13,681 nt of DNA. It comes from DATFPK01 sp035264885 (GTDB lineage Bacteria > Actinomycetota > Thermoleophilia > Solirubrobacterales > 70-9). The number at the start of each line of letters is the position of its first letter. The first letter of the stretch is position 1. Location: contig DATFPK010000095.1 in assembly GCA_035264885.1 (NCBI GenBank), forward strand, positions 1 through 13,681, read 5' to 3'. Below are positions 6,970 through 13,488 of this stretch, piece after piece. Under the pieces are notes generated by a model that was given only the letters and a program-made list of their open reading frames with translations, did not search any database and was not told where the DNA came from. The position numbers and the translations under genes are program-made.

Positions 6970-8127
6970 ATGCCCACCCGCGCGACCAAACGGGGAGCCG
7001 ACCGGACGCCCCTGGAAGCCTCGCCCGACGTGCTCGTCTGCGGGGCCTCCTTCGCCGGCCTGATGGTCGCCCGCGAGCTGGCCGGCAGCGGCGCCGACGT
7101 GGTCGTCCTCGACCGCTACGAGATCGGCGAGCGGCAGACGTCCGCCTGCGGCATCCCGACCGAGTGGCTCTGCGTCCTCGGCCTGATCGACGCGGAACGC
7201 CAGCGCTTTGACTCGCTCCTCGTCCACACCCCGCACGGGGACAGCCGGTTCCGGCTCCCCTGGACGTTTTCGACCTTCGACTACCGCGAGCTCTGCGAGC
7301 TCCTCTGGGCCGGCTGCGACGCCGAGTTCGAGACCGCAAAGGTGAACGGCCGCGCCGAGGGGGCTGACGCCGGCGGACTGGTCGCGGTGGAGACCGATCG
7401 CGGCGTCGTGGCGGCGCCGGTCGTCGTCGACGCACTCGGGTGGCGGCGGGTCCTGGCGCTGGGCGACGGACACCAGCCCCCCGACGCGCCGCTCTCGCGC
7501 GGCCTCGAGGTCCATCCGAGCGGCGACGGCGAGGAAATGGAGATCTGGATCGACCGCCGGTATGTCCCGGCCGGCTACGGCTGGTCCTTCCCCGCCCGCG
7601 ACGAGCTGCGGATCGGCGTCGGATCCTTCGATCCCCGCTTTCACGTCCGGCAGACGACCGAGCTCCTCGCCGAGGACCTCGAGGCCGAGCGGGTCCGCTA
7701 CCAGGGCAATTGGATCCCACACCAGCTGCGCCGCGCGACCGAGGGTGGGGTCTTCTTCGCCGGGGACTCGGCCGGCCACTGCCTGCCGCTGACGGCGGAG
7801 GGAATCCGCACCGCGCTGTACTTCGGGATCGCGCTCGGGCGCGAGCTGCGGGCGGTGGTCGAAGGGCGGCAAAGCCGTGAGGACGCCGCTCGCGCCTACG
7901 CGGCCTTCAACGACTCGCACGAGTGGAAGTTCCGCTGGATGCTCCGCGCCCAGCGCCTCGTGCCGCGGGTTCCGCCGCGCCTCCTCGGGCCGCTGATCCG
8001 CCTGGCCGGCAGCCGGCGGTTCGTCGCCTGGGCGTTCGGCCACTACCTCGACATCGCGCCGCCCGGCTTCGCAGGTCCGACGGCACAGCCGCGGGCCGCC
8101 GAGCCGGCCCTGGCGACCGCCGCATAG
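6970..8127 (+). CDS. FAD-dependent oxidoreductase, geranylgeranyl-reductase-like
   Basis: A 385-residue flavoprotein of the PHBH/geranylgeranyl reductase fold. The N-terminal dinucleotide-binding site is DVLVCGASFAGLMVARELAG (residues 20-39), a variant of GxGxxG, with D48 at the end of the second strand to hold the adenosine ribose. VVDALG (about 152-157) matches the family DG-like motif, a GYGWSFP segment (202-208) is typical of the geranylgeranyl reductase branch, and FFAGDSAGHCLPLTAEGIR (262-280) is the second FAD-binding GD motif. The C-terminal part (about 310-360) is Arg-rich and may rest on the membrane. Candidate reactions are reduction of isoprenoid chains or aromatic hydroxylation; the sequence alone does not separate them. 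It stands alone, diverging from rpsA and convergent with a small membrane protein gene 13 bases beyond its stop. The first 18 residues are polar and could be shorter in the real protein. Confidence 0.88.
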   Translation: MPTRATKRGADRTPLEASPDVLVCGASFAGLMVARELAGSGADVVVLDRYEIGERQTSACGIPTEWLCVLGLIDAERQRFDSLLVHTPHGDSRFRLPWTFSTFDYRELCELLWAGCDAEFETAKVNGRAEGADAGGLVAVETDRGVVAAPVVVDALGWRRVLALGDGHQPPDAPLSRGLEVHPSGDGEEMEIWIDRRYVPAGYGWSFPARDELRIGVGSFDPRFHVRQTTELLAEDLEAERVRYQGNWIPHQLRRATEGGVFFAGDSAGHCLPLTAEGIRTALYFGIALGRELRAVVEGRQSREDAARAYAAFNDSHEWKFRWMLRAQRLVPRVPPRLLGPLIRLAGSRRFVAWAFGHYLDIAPPGFAGPTAQPRAAEPALATAA

Positions 8128-8140
8128 CGTCGCCCGCGCT

Positions 8141-8389
8141 CTAGAAGCCGCGTCGCTCGCGCATCTCCTGCTGCGCCTTCGAGAGCCCCGGCTCGCCGGC
8201 CGCGAGCTGGCGTCGCAGGCGGAAGGCATGGATCGCGAAGGCGATGCCCAGGACGACGACCAACCCGGTCAGCCAGGCGACGTCACCGGGCGAGAAGCCG
8301 CCGATCGCGGCGAAGAAGACGAACAACACGATGACGCCGAGGCAGGCGGCCCAGAAGGCTCTGCTGACCCGTCCGAACAGATCGCTCAA
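8141..8389 (-). CDS. Small two-TM membrane protein of unknown function
   Basis: An 82-residue protein with two hydrophobic helices at about residues 11-31 and 36-56, separated by a short GGFSPGD turn, and a charged C-terminal tail (57-82) rich in Arg, Glu and Gln. I recognise no family. The TTG start at 8389 is well supported by GGAGGT 7 bases upstream. It lies 67 bases downstream of the last RTX gene in the same direction and may be expressed from it or from its own promoter. It converges on the oxidoreductase gene with a gap of 13 bases, leaving no room for an intrinsic terminator between them. Confidence 0.75.
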   Translation of the reverse strand: MSDLFGRVSRAFWAACLGVIVLFVFFAAIGGFSPGDVAWLTGLVVVLGIAFAIHAFRLRRQLAAGEPGLSKAQQEMRERRGF

Positions 8390-8396
8390 TCACACC

Positions 8397-8402
8397 ACCT
8401 CC
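8397..8402 (-). promoter_or_regulatory. Shine-Dalgarno site for the small membrane protein
   Basis: On the minus strand GGAGGT stands 7 bases before the TTG at 8389. The near-perfect site and spacing argue that this small frame is a real gene starting with TTG. Confidence 0.75.
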
Positions 8403-8456
8403 AGGACGTCCCCGTTGCCGCTGGGGCGGATCCTACCGCCGGGACCGGGCGCCGCC

Positions 8457-9926
8457 TCAGCGAAGCTTGACGCGGTCGCAATCGCCCGCGAGCCGGTCGC
8501 GGCGATCGGCTTTGCCCCGGTCCACCGAGGAGCCGCAGGAGAGGTCGTCGCGCCCGCCGCCGCGGGCGAGAAGCCGGTCGGGCCCGGCGCCTGAATCGAG
8601 GGTGTCATTGCCCCCGCCGGCGACCAGAAGGTCGGCGCCGCGACCGCCGATCAGGCCGTCGGCGCCGCCGAGGCCGCGGATCCGGTCCCTGCCGTTGCCG
8701 CCCTCGAGCTGGTTGGCGAACTTGCTGCCCACGAGCGTGTCCGAGAAGCGCGAGCCGAGGATGTCCTCGACGTCGCGGTGCACGTTGTCGCCCTCGTCCG
8801 TCACGCCGTCATTCGGCTTGTTGTCGAGGCTGACCCGCACGGCGCCCCCTGCGCCCGTGTAGTCGGCGACGTCAACCCCGGTGCCGCCGAAGACGGCGTC
8901 GGGGTCATCGTCGAACTCGCCGCTGAACAGGGTGTCGTCACCGGCCGCTCCGCGGATCAGGTCGGCGTCCTGGTCGCCGAACAACGTGTCGTCTCCGACG
9001 CCGCCGAGCAGGCTGTCCTCGCCCCTGCTGGTGAAGATGTTGTCGTCGCCGGCGCCCCCGTCGACAACGTCGTCGCCGTCACCGGTGAAGATCCCGTTCG
9101 GGGCGCCGCTGCCGATGATCACGTCGTTGCCGTCGCCCGTCTGGATGTTCTCGACATCCGGCTGCACGTTGTCCTTCTCGCAGGCAGCGCCGGGGCAGCT
9201 CTCGCCGTCGTCGGCAACCCCGTTCAGGGCGACCCGTACCCCACCCTGCCGCTCGTATCGGACGCTGTCGATGTCCTGCCCGCCGCTCATCGTGTCGGCG
9301 CCGTCGGGCTCGCCGCTGTCCTCGAAGCTGTCCCGACCCGGGCCACCGTTCATCACGTCGTTGCCGAGACCTCCGTCCAGGGAGTCGAAGTCGCCGGCAC
9401 CGGCGCTCAGGGTGTCGTTCCCCTCACCGCCGTTGAGGTCGTCACCCAGCGCACCGCCGATCAGGACATCCGGGGAGTTGTCGGCGACGAAACTGAAGTC
9501 GAACCCGCCATGGAGGGTGTTGCGGACATTCGGCCCGCCGTTGAGCACGTCCGCCCCGGCCTCGCCCTCGATCTCGACGTCTTCGGCGTAGAAGCTGTCG
9601 AGCGGCATCGGCGTCACGCTCGCCCCGATCGTGCCGACGTCGTTCATGTCGCCGAGCGAGATCTTGATCCCGCCCACACCGGTCGCCGAGCACGTCACCT
9701 GGTTGGCGTTGACGGCGGCACAGCCGGGCCCGGGGTTGAGGGTGGCGCCGGAATCGGTGACAGTGAACGTGTTGCCCGACCGCGTGACCGTCACGTTGTT
9801 GACCTCACCCGGCTGAGCGAAGACGAACAGCGAGCGGCCCGAGTCCCCGATCTCGACGTTGTTCGCGCCGGCGGTCGACGGCAGCGCAAGGAGCGCACTC
9901 GCGAGGACGAGGGCAACCCGCCTCAT
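8457..9926 (-). CDS. Sec-exported RTX-type calcium-binding protein (paralogue 1)
   Basis: A 489-residue secreted protein. Residues 1-21 are a signal peptide (MRRVALVLASALLALPSTAGA). An N-terminal domain (22-105) carries a GEVNNVTVTRSG motif and a Cys pair (C69, C79). RTX nonapeptide repeats of the GGxGxDxx type (hemolysin-type calcium-binding repeat, PF00353) occupy about 121-220, 263-340 and 405-451; in this family they wind into a calcium-filled beta-roll. Two spacer modules of the form VxVxL-N/D...DDG...DN-V-x-x-D-V-E break them at about 230-262 and 363-392; the first holds a CPGAAC loop (C244, C249). The C-terminal cap has C464 and C483. The ATG at 9926 overlaps the upstream paralogue's TGA (ATGA) and follows AAGGTGAGGG, so the TTG at 9947 is rejected. 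Last of three tandem paralogues. The role is unknown; a structural, adhesive or calcium-binding surface protein is possible. Confidence 0.88.
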   Translation of the reverse strand: MRRVALVLASALLALPSTAGANNVEIGDSGRSLFVFAQPGEVNNVTVTRSGNTFTVTDSGATLNPGPGCAAVNANQVTCSATGVGGIKISLGDMNDVGTIGASVTPMPLDSFYAEDVEIEGEAGADVLNGGPNVRNTLHGGFDFSFVADNSPDVLIGGALGDDLNGGEGNDTLSAGAGDFDSLDGGLGNDVMNGGPGRDSFEDSGEPDGADTMSGGQDIDSVRYERQGGVRVALNGVADDGESCPGAACEKDNVQPDVENIQTGDGNDVIIGSGAPNGIFTGDGDDVVDGGAGDDNIFTSRGEDSLLGGVGDDTLFGDQDADLIRGAAGDDTLFSGEFDDDPDAVFGGTGVDVADYTGAGGAVRVSLDNKPNDGVTDEGDNVHRDVEDILGSRFSDTLVGSKFANQLEGGNGRDRIRGLGGADGLIGGRGADLLVAGGGNDTLDSGAGPDRLLARGGGRDDLSCGSSVDRGKADRRDRLAGDCDRVKLR

Positions 9927-11371
9927 GAGACCCTCACCTTGTCGCAATCGGCGGCCCGCCGGTCGATCCGGTCGGCCAGCACGACGTCTCGAGCCGAGCC
10001 ACAGCGCAGCTCGTCTCGCCGCCCATCGCGCGCCCTCAGCCTGTCCGGCCCGCCACCGCCCTCGAAGAGGTCGGAGCCCTTGCCGCCGATCAGGAGATCG
10101 CCACCACCGCCGCCGATCAGCCCGTCGGCTCCGCCCAGACCGACGAGGCGATCGCGACCGCCGCCGCCGAGCAGCTCGTTCGCCCTCTTGCTGCCGACCA
10201 GCACGTCTGGCGAGTCCGTGCCGATGATGTCCTCGACGTCGCTGCGGACGTTGTCGCCCTCGCCGTCCCTGCCGTCGTCCGCCGTGTCGTCGAGGTCGAC
10301 CCGGACCGAGGCGTCGGCACCGTCGTAGTCGACGAGGTCGAGGCCGGGGCCGCCCGAGAACACGTCGGGCTCCATGCCGAAGGTGTCGCTCAGCTCGTCG
10401 TCGCCGGGCCCGCCGCGGTTACGGTCGGCGCCGCTCGAGCCGAAGACCTGGTCGTCGCCGGCGCCGCCGAACAGGTCGTCGTCGCCGTCATCGCCGAGCA
10501 GCGTGTCGGCGCCGCCCTGTCCGTCGACTTCGTCGTCGCCGCCGCCGCTGAAGATCGTGTTCGGGCCGCCGCCGGCGCGGATCACGTCGTCGCCCTCGCC
10601 GGTGTCGATGCGCTCGAAGTCGGCGGCGATGTTGTCCTTCTCACAGGCGGCGCCCGGGCAGCCCTCGCCGTCGTCGGCGATTCCGTTGGCGTCGACGACC
10701 ATGTCGACGTCCCGGCGGCAGTCGAGGTCGTCGAACTCGCCCGGCCCCCCGCTGATCGTGTCCGAGCCGTTCCCGCCGGGGTTGCTGCCGCAGTCCGCGC
10801 GATCCTCTCCAGCCCCGCCAAGGATCACATCGTTGCCGTCGTCGGCCTCCAGCCGGTCGTTGCCGTCGCCGCCCAACATGGTGTCGTTTCCGTCCCCGCC
10901 CCCGAGGCGGTCGTTGTTCGTCGACCCGTTCATCGTGTCGTTGCCGTCGCCGCCGAAGTACTGGCCGAAGTCGACCCCGGAGCCCGCGTTGAGCGTGTCG
11001 TTGCCGTCGCCGCCCTGCATCGTGGCGTCGAAGTTGTCGAGGCCGACGACGGAGGGGGCGAAGGTGCCGGTGTCATTCAGGTCAGCGAACGAGAAATCGA
11101 TGCTCTCGACGTCGGCGGCCGGGCAGCTGACGGTGTTGGGACTCACCAGCGTGCAGTTGAGGCCCGCAGTCGGAGGGGTGGTCGTGTCCGTGGTGAGGTA
11201 GTTCGCGCCGCTGCGCGAGAGCGTGACCGTGTTCACCTCGCCGTTGTTCGGGAGGAACCGCAGCGTGTCGCCGAAGTGGACGGCGACCTCCCCGGCCTGC
11301 GCCGCGGGCGCGGCGACGCCGAGGGAGCAGCCGACCGCGGCCAGCGCCAGCGGCAACCTGCGGCGCATCAT
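9923..11371 (-). CDS. Sec-exported RTX-type calcium-binding protein (paralogue 2)
   Basis: A 482-residue paralogue of its two neighbours with the same domain order. A signal peptide (1-26, ending APAAQA) precedes the N-terminal domain with GEVNTVTLSRSG and the pair C73, C83. RTX repeats run at about 119-192, with the clearest nonapeptides in the trio (GGDGNDTMN, GGDGNDRLE), then about 258-330 and 402-446. Spacer modules lie at about 225-255 (with CPGAAC, C238 and C243) and 355-385. The cap pair is C457 and C476. It has one extra pair, C194 and C218, that the other two lack. A Cys at position 14 lies inside the signal peptide's hydrophobic core and does not form a convincing lipobox. Two consecutive ATG codons (11371, 11368) follow GGAGGCGGAG; the second has the better spacing (8 bases), so the start may be 11368. 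The TGA overlaps the ATG of paralogue 1. Confidence 0.88.
   Translation of the reverse strand: MMRRRLPLALAAVGCSLGVAAPAAQAGEVAVHFGDTLRFLPNNGEVNTVTLSRSGANYLTTDTTTPPTAGLNCTLVSPNTVSCPAADVESIDFSFADLNDTGTFAPSVVGLDNFDATMQGGDGNDTLNAGSGVDFGQYFGGDGNDTMNGSTNNDRLGGGDGNDTMLGGDGNDRLEADDGNDVILGGAGEDRADCGSNPGGNGSDTISGGPGEFDDLDCRRDVDMVVDANGIADDGEGCPGAACEKDNIAADFERIDTGEGDDVIRAGGGPNTIFSGGGDDEVDGQGGADTLLGDDGDDDLFGGAGDDQVFGSSGADRNRGGPGDDELSDTFGMEPDVFSGGPGLDLVDYDGADASVRVDLDDTADDGRDGEGDNVRSDVEDIIGTDSPDVLVGSKRANELLGGGGRDRLVGLGGADGLIGGGGGDLLIGGKGSDLFEGGGGPDRLRARDGRRDELRCGSARDVVLADRIDRRAADCDKVRVS
9931..9940 (-). promoter_or_regulatory. Shine-Dalgarno site of RTX paralogue 1 inside the end of paralogue 2
   Basis: AAGGTGAGGG on the minus strand precedes the ATG at 9926. 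The same bases encode the K-V-R of the conserved C-terminal CDKVRV motif of paralogue 2. This site decides the start at 9926. Confidence 0.6.
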
Positions 11372-12876
11372 CTCCGCCTCCTGACCGAAACCTTGTCGCA
11401 GTCCGGCCCGAAGCGGTCGCTCCGGTCCGCCTTGAGGCGATCGATCGAGGAGCCACAGCGGACCTCGTCCGGCTTGCCGTCGCGCGAGTTGAGGCGGTCC
11501 GGGCCGCCGCCGCCGTCCAGGGTGTCCCGTCCCTTCGCCCCGACGAGCATGTCCCTGCCGCGGTCGCCGATCAGCGCGTCTGCGCCGGCGAGGCCGAGCA
11601 GGCGGTCCCGCCCGGCGAAGCCCATGAGGGTGTTGGGCCCCTTGCTGCCGATCAGGAGGTCGGAGCCGAGTGAGCCCCCGACGTCCTCGACGTCCGTGCC
11701 GACGTTGTCCTTGGCGTTCGAGAAGAGTCCGTTTCGGAATCCGTCGTCGGCTTCGCCGTTCAACGAGACCTTGATCGCTTCGGTGTCCTGCTCGGCCCCG
11801 GAGATCCCGTCGGATCCGCCACCCCCGCGGTAGACGTCGGTGTCGTCGTCGAAGAACTCGTAGAAGAACTGGTCGTCGCCGGCACCGCCGAAGAGCTGGT
11901 CGGGACCGCTGCCGCCGAAGAATGAGTCGCCGCCGGCGCCGCCGCGGAGGACGTCCGCTCCGCCCTCGCTTTGAAGCGAGTCCGCGCCGCCCAGACCCTG
12001 CACGAGGTTGTTGCCGTCGCCGGCGCTGAGGCGGTCGGGTCCCTCGGAGCCGATCAGCGTGTCGTTCCCGTCCCCCGTGCTCACGTCCTCGATGTCGGTG
12101 CCTACGTTGTCACCCTCGCATCCCGCCCCGGGGCAGTTCGCGCCGTCGTCGGCGACGCCGTTGAGGTCGATGAAGAGGTCGTCCATCCGGTTCCGCAGGT
12201 CGACGCGATCCCGACCTGGCCCGCCGACCATGATGTCGGGACCGTCGCCATCCGCGGCGAACGCGGCGATCAGGTCGTCGCCGGGACCAGCGTTGAGGAC
12301 GTCATTGCCCTCGCTGGTATGCAGCAGATCGTTGCCGGGTCCTGCGCTCATCGTGTCGTTCCCCGGCCCCGGGATCATCCTCTCCTCCCCCGGTCCTCCG
12401 ATCAAGGTGTCGTTGCCCGGCAGTGCCCCGAAATCCGGGTCCCCGTTCATCTGGGTGTCGAGGGGGGCCTGGGAGTTGAGGACATCGTTGCCGTTGCCCC
12501 CGGCGATCAGCACGAACCCGACCTGGCCGATCGACGAGGACACCGTGATCGAGTCGTTCTGTTCCTCGACGATCGCGCGGATGTCGTTGACGTCGGCGAT
12601 CGCGCAGGTGGCCACGTTCCCGGCCGCGGTACAGGTGTTCGACGTGCCGGGGGTGGTGATCGTGATCCCGGGGGCGTCGGTGAAGCGGAAAGCGGTCGCG
12701 GTGCGGTCGATCGTCAGGTTGTGGACCTCGCCGGGAGCACCGTCGAAGTTGATCGAGAAGTTCGAGCCGGTGAGCGTCGCCGCCCCGGCCGATGCCGTGC
12801 CGAGCGCCAGCAGCGCCAGCCCCGCCAACGAGGTCAGCGCCAGGATCCTTCGCAGCGTTTTCCGTGCTCCTCCCAA
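11368..12876 (-). CDS. Sec-exported RTX-type calcium-binding protein (paralogue 3)
   Basis: First gene of the RTX trio, about 502 residues from the start used here. The signal peptide core ILALTSLAGLALLALG is followed by TASAGAA. The N-terminal domain has GEVHNLTIDR and the pair C82, C91. RTX repeats are at about 125-220, 265-340 and 415-462, more degenerate in the first block than in paralogue 2. Spacer modules lie at about 234-266 (with CPGAGC, C248 and C253) and 366-400; the cap pair is C474 and C493, and the protein ends in four arginines. The start is uncertain. TTG 12924 overlaps the ydcZ-like stop (TTGA) but lacks a ribosome binding site and lies upstream of a good promoter; GTG 12888 overlaps that promoter's -10; TTG 12876 is the first standard start downstream of it. 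A CTG at 12855, 11 bases after GGAGGAG, would give an N terminus (MRRILALTS) very like paralogue 1. Confidence 0.85.
   Translation of the reverse strand: MGGARKTLRRILALTSLAGLALLALGTASAGAATLTGSNFSINFDGAPGEVHNLTIDRTATAFRFTDAPGITITTPGTSNTCTAAGNVATCAIADVNDIRAIVEEQNDSITVSSSIGQVGFVLIAGGNGNDVLNSQAPLDTQMNGDPDFGALPGNDTLIGGPGEERMIPGPGNDTMSAGPGNDLLHTSEGNDVLNAGPGDDLIAAFAADGDGPDIMVGGPGRDRVDLRNRMDDLFIDLNGVADDGANCPGAGCEGDNVGTDIEDVSTGDGNDTLIGSEGPDRLSAGDGNNLVQGLGGADSLQSEGGADVLRGGAGGDSFFGGSGPDQLFGGAGDDQFFYEFFDDDTDVYRGGGGSDGISGAEQDTEAIKVSLNGEADDGFRNGLFSNAKDNVGTDVEDVGGSLGSDLLIGSKGPNTLMGFAGRDRLLGLAGADALIGDRGRDMLVGAKGRDTLDGGGGPDRLNSRDGKPDEVRCGSSIDRLKADRSDRFGPDCDKVSVRRRR
11372..11381 (-). promoter_or_regulatory. 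Shine-Dalgarno site of RTX paralogue 2 inside the end of paralogue 3
   Basis: GGAGGCGGAG on the minus strand directly precedes the double ATG (11371 and 11368). It lies in the codons for the four C-terminal arginines of paralogue 3 (AGG AGG CGG AGA). Confidence 0.65.
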
Positions 12877-12886
12877 CCCGCTGATC

Positions 12887-12914
12887 ACCCTATTCGGGGC
12901 AGGTGGTTTGTCAA
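12887..12914 (-). promoter_or_regulatory. Probable housekeeping-sigma promoter of the RTX trio
   Basis: On the minus strand a consensus -35 TTGACA (12914-12909) is separated by 16 bases from TAGGGT (12892-12887), which fits TANNNT. The predicted transcription start is near 12880, a few bases before the TTG at 12876 and the GGAGGAG motif. It lies in the gap between the ydcZ-like stop and the first RTX gene, where such a promoter would be expected. Confidence 0.6.
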
Positions 12915-12920
12915 GGGTGC

Positions 12921-13358
12921 TCAACGGACGATCAGGAAAGTGCCTGCAAGCAGGAGGACGACTCCGGCCACCCGCTCCGGGGTGAGGGCTACCTCGTCGA
13001 GGCCAAGGACCCCCAGCCGGTCCATCGCCACCGAGGCGGTGAGCTGACCGGTGATCGTCGCCGCGGCCACGCCCCCGGCTCCGATCGAGCTGACGGTGAC
13101 GAGTACCGTGGTGACGTAGGCGGCGCCGAGGACGCCGCCGAGCAGGTAGTACCAGCGGACGTCGGTGGCGCCGGCGATCCCGCCCGCCTTGCCGCTGACG
13201 AGCACGATCGCCAGCAGCAGGACGGTGCCGATCGCGAACGAGATGAAGGCAGCGGGGAAGCTGCCGGTCTCCTTGCCGAGGCCGGCATTGATCGGCGCCT
13301 GAAGGGCGATCAGGATGCCGACGCCGGCGGTCAGGAGAACCGCGGCGCCCTTATCCAA
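12921..13358 (-). CDS. YdcZ/DUF606-type small membrane transporter-like protein
   Basis: A 145-residue integral membrane protein with about five hydrophobic segments (roughly residues 7-22, 33-54, 70-90, 93-111 and 127-143). The opening motif I-A-x-Q-A-P-I-N-A-x-L-G, the FISFAIGTVLLL helix and the WYYLLGGVLGA segment match the YdcZ (DUF606) family of the drug/metabolite transporter superfamily. These are half-size proteins, usually about 140-150 residues, that probably pair to form a transporter; substrates are mostly unknown. The TTG start at 13358 follows AAGGGG at 6 bases. It is oriented with the RTX genes and its TGA lies 44 bases before the RTX start used here; it could read through into them, since no terminator is seen. 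It diverges from the sigma factor gene across 130 bases. Confidence 0.85.
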   Translation of the reverse strand: MDKGAAVLLTAGVGILIALQAPINAGLGKETGSFPAAFISFAIGTVLLLAIVLVSGKAGGIAGATDVRWYYLLGGVLGAAYVTTVLVTVSSIGAGGVAAATITGQLTASVAMDRLGVLGLDEVALTPERVAGVVLLLAGTFLIVR

Positions 13359-13422
13359 GGCGATCCCCTTCCACCCGGGGCGACCCCGCGCCGAGGCAGG
13401 GTGTGATCTTGAGTCGCGCCAT
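13351..13422 (-). CDS. Possible 23-residue leader peptide overlapping the ydcZ-like start
   Basis: An ATG at 13422, preceded at 4 bases by GAGG, opens a 23-codon frame (MARLKITPCLGAGSPRVEGD plus three residues) that ends in TAA at 13351, eight bases into the ydcZ-like gene. The arrangement would suit translational coupling or a regulatory leader, but the ribosome binding site is short-spaced and no conservation can be checked here. Equally likely to be chance. Confidence 0.25.
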   Translation of the reverse strand: MARLKITPCLGAGSPRVEGDRLG

Positions 13423-13454
13423 GTGTCCTCTAGTCAAAGCCGCTTCCCGCCGAC

Positions 13455-13472
13455 CTGCTGTCATATCAGCAG
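13455..13472. promoter_or_regulatory. Inverted repeat upstream of the sigma factor gene (possible operator)
   Basis: CTGCTG-TCATAT-CAGCAG is a perfect 6-base inverted repeat around an AT-rich 6-base centre, ending 16 bases before the sigma factor ATG in the divergent gap. Its position and AT-rich centre suit a regulator binding site or a -10 region, but no known regulator can be named. Confidence 0.35.
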
Positions 13473-13488
13473 CGCTACCCGACCGATC

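Noticed and set aside
6926..7720. Upstream extension of the rpsA frame
   Set aside because: It runs antisense to the FAD oxidoreductase, is Arg/Gly/Pro-rich and has no similarity to ribosomal protein S1; the S1 lead begins at 6925.
8425..8440. GGCGG-6-CCGCC hairpin after the last RTX gene as a terminator
   Set aside because: The stem is only five base pairs and is not followed by a T run on the transcribed strand. Short GC stems occur by chance throughout this sequence.
8778..10328. Open frame of 516 codons on the + strand opposite the RTX genes, and a similar one at 11971-13047
   Set aside because: They mirror the repeated RTX codons and give Val/Ala/Asp- or Ser/Pro-rich sequence with no signal peptide or motif; the minus-strand RTX proteins explain the open frame.
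10420..11020. Repeated GTCGTCGCC-type units as a CRISPR or satellite array
   Set aside because: The period is 27 bases in frame with the nine-residue RTX repeat and the units vary at degenerate positions; it is coding repeat, with no spacers.
11290..11371. Lipobox (A-V-G-C) in RTX paralogue 2, making it a lipoprotein
   Set aside because: The Cys is at residue 14, inside the hydrophobic core, with a normal signal peptidase I-like site (AQA) further on; the other paralogues lack it.
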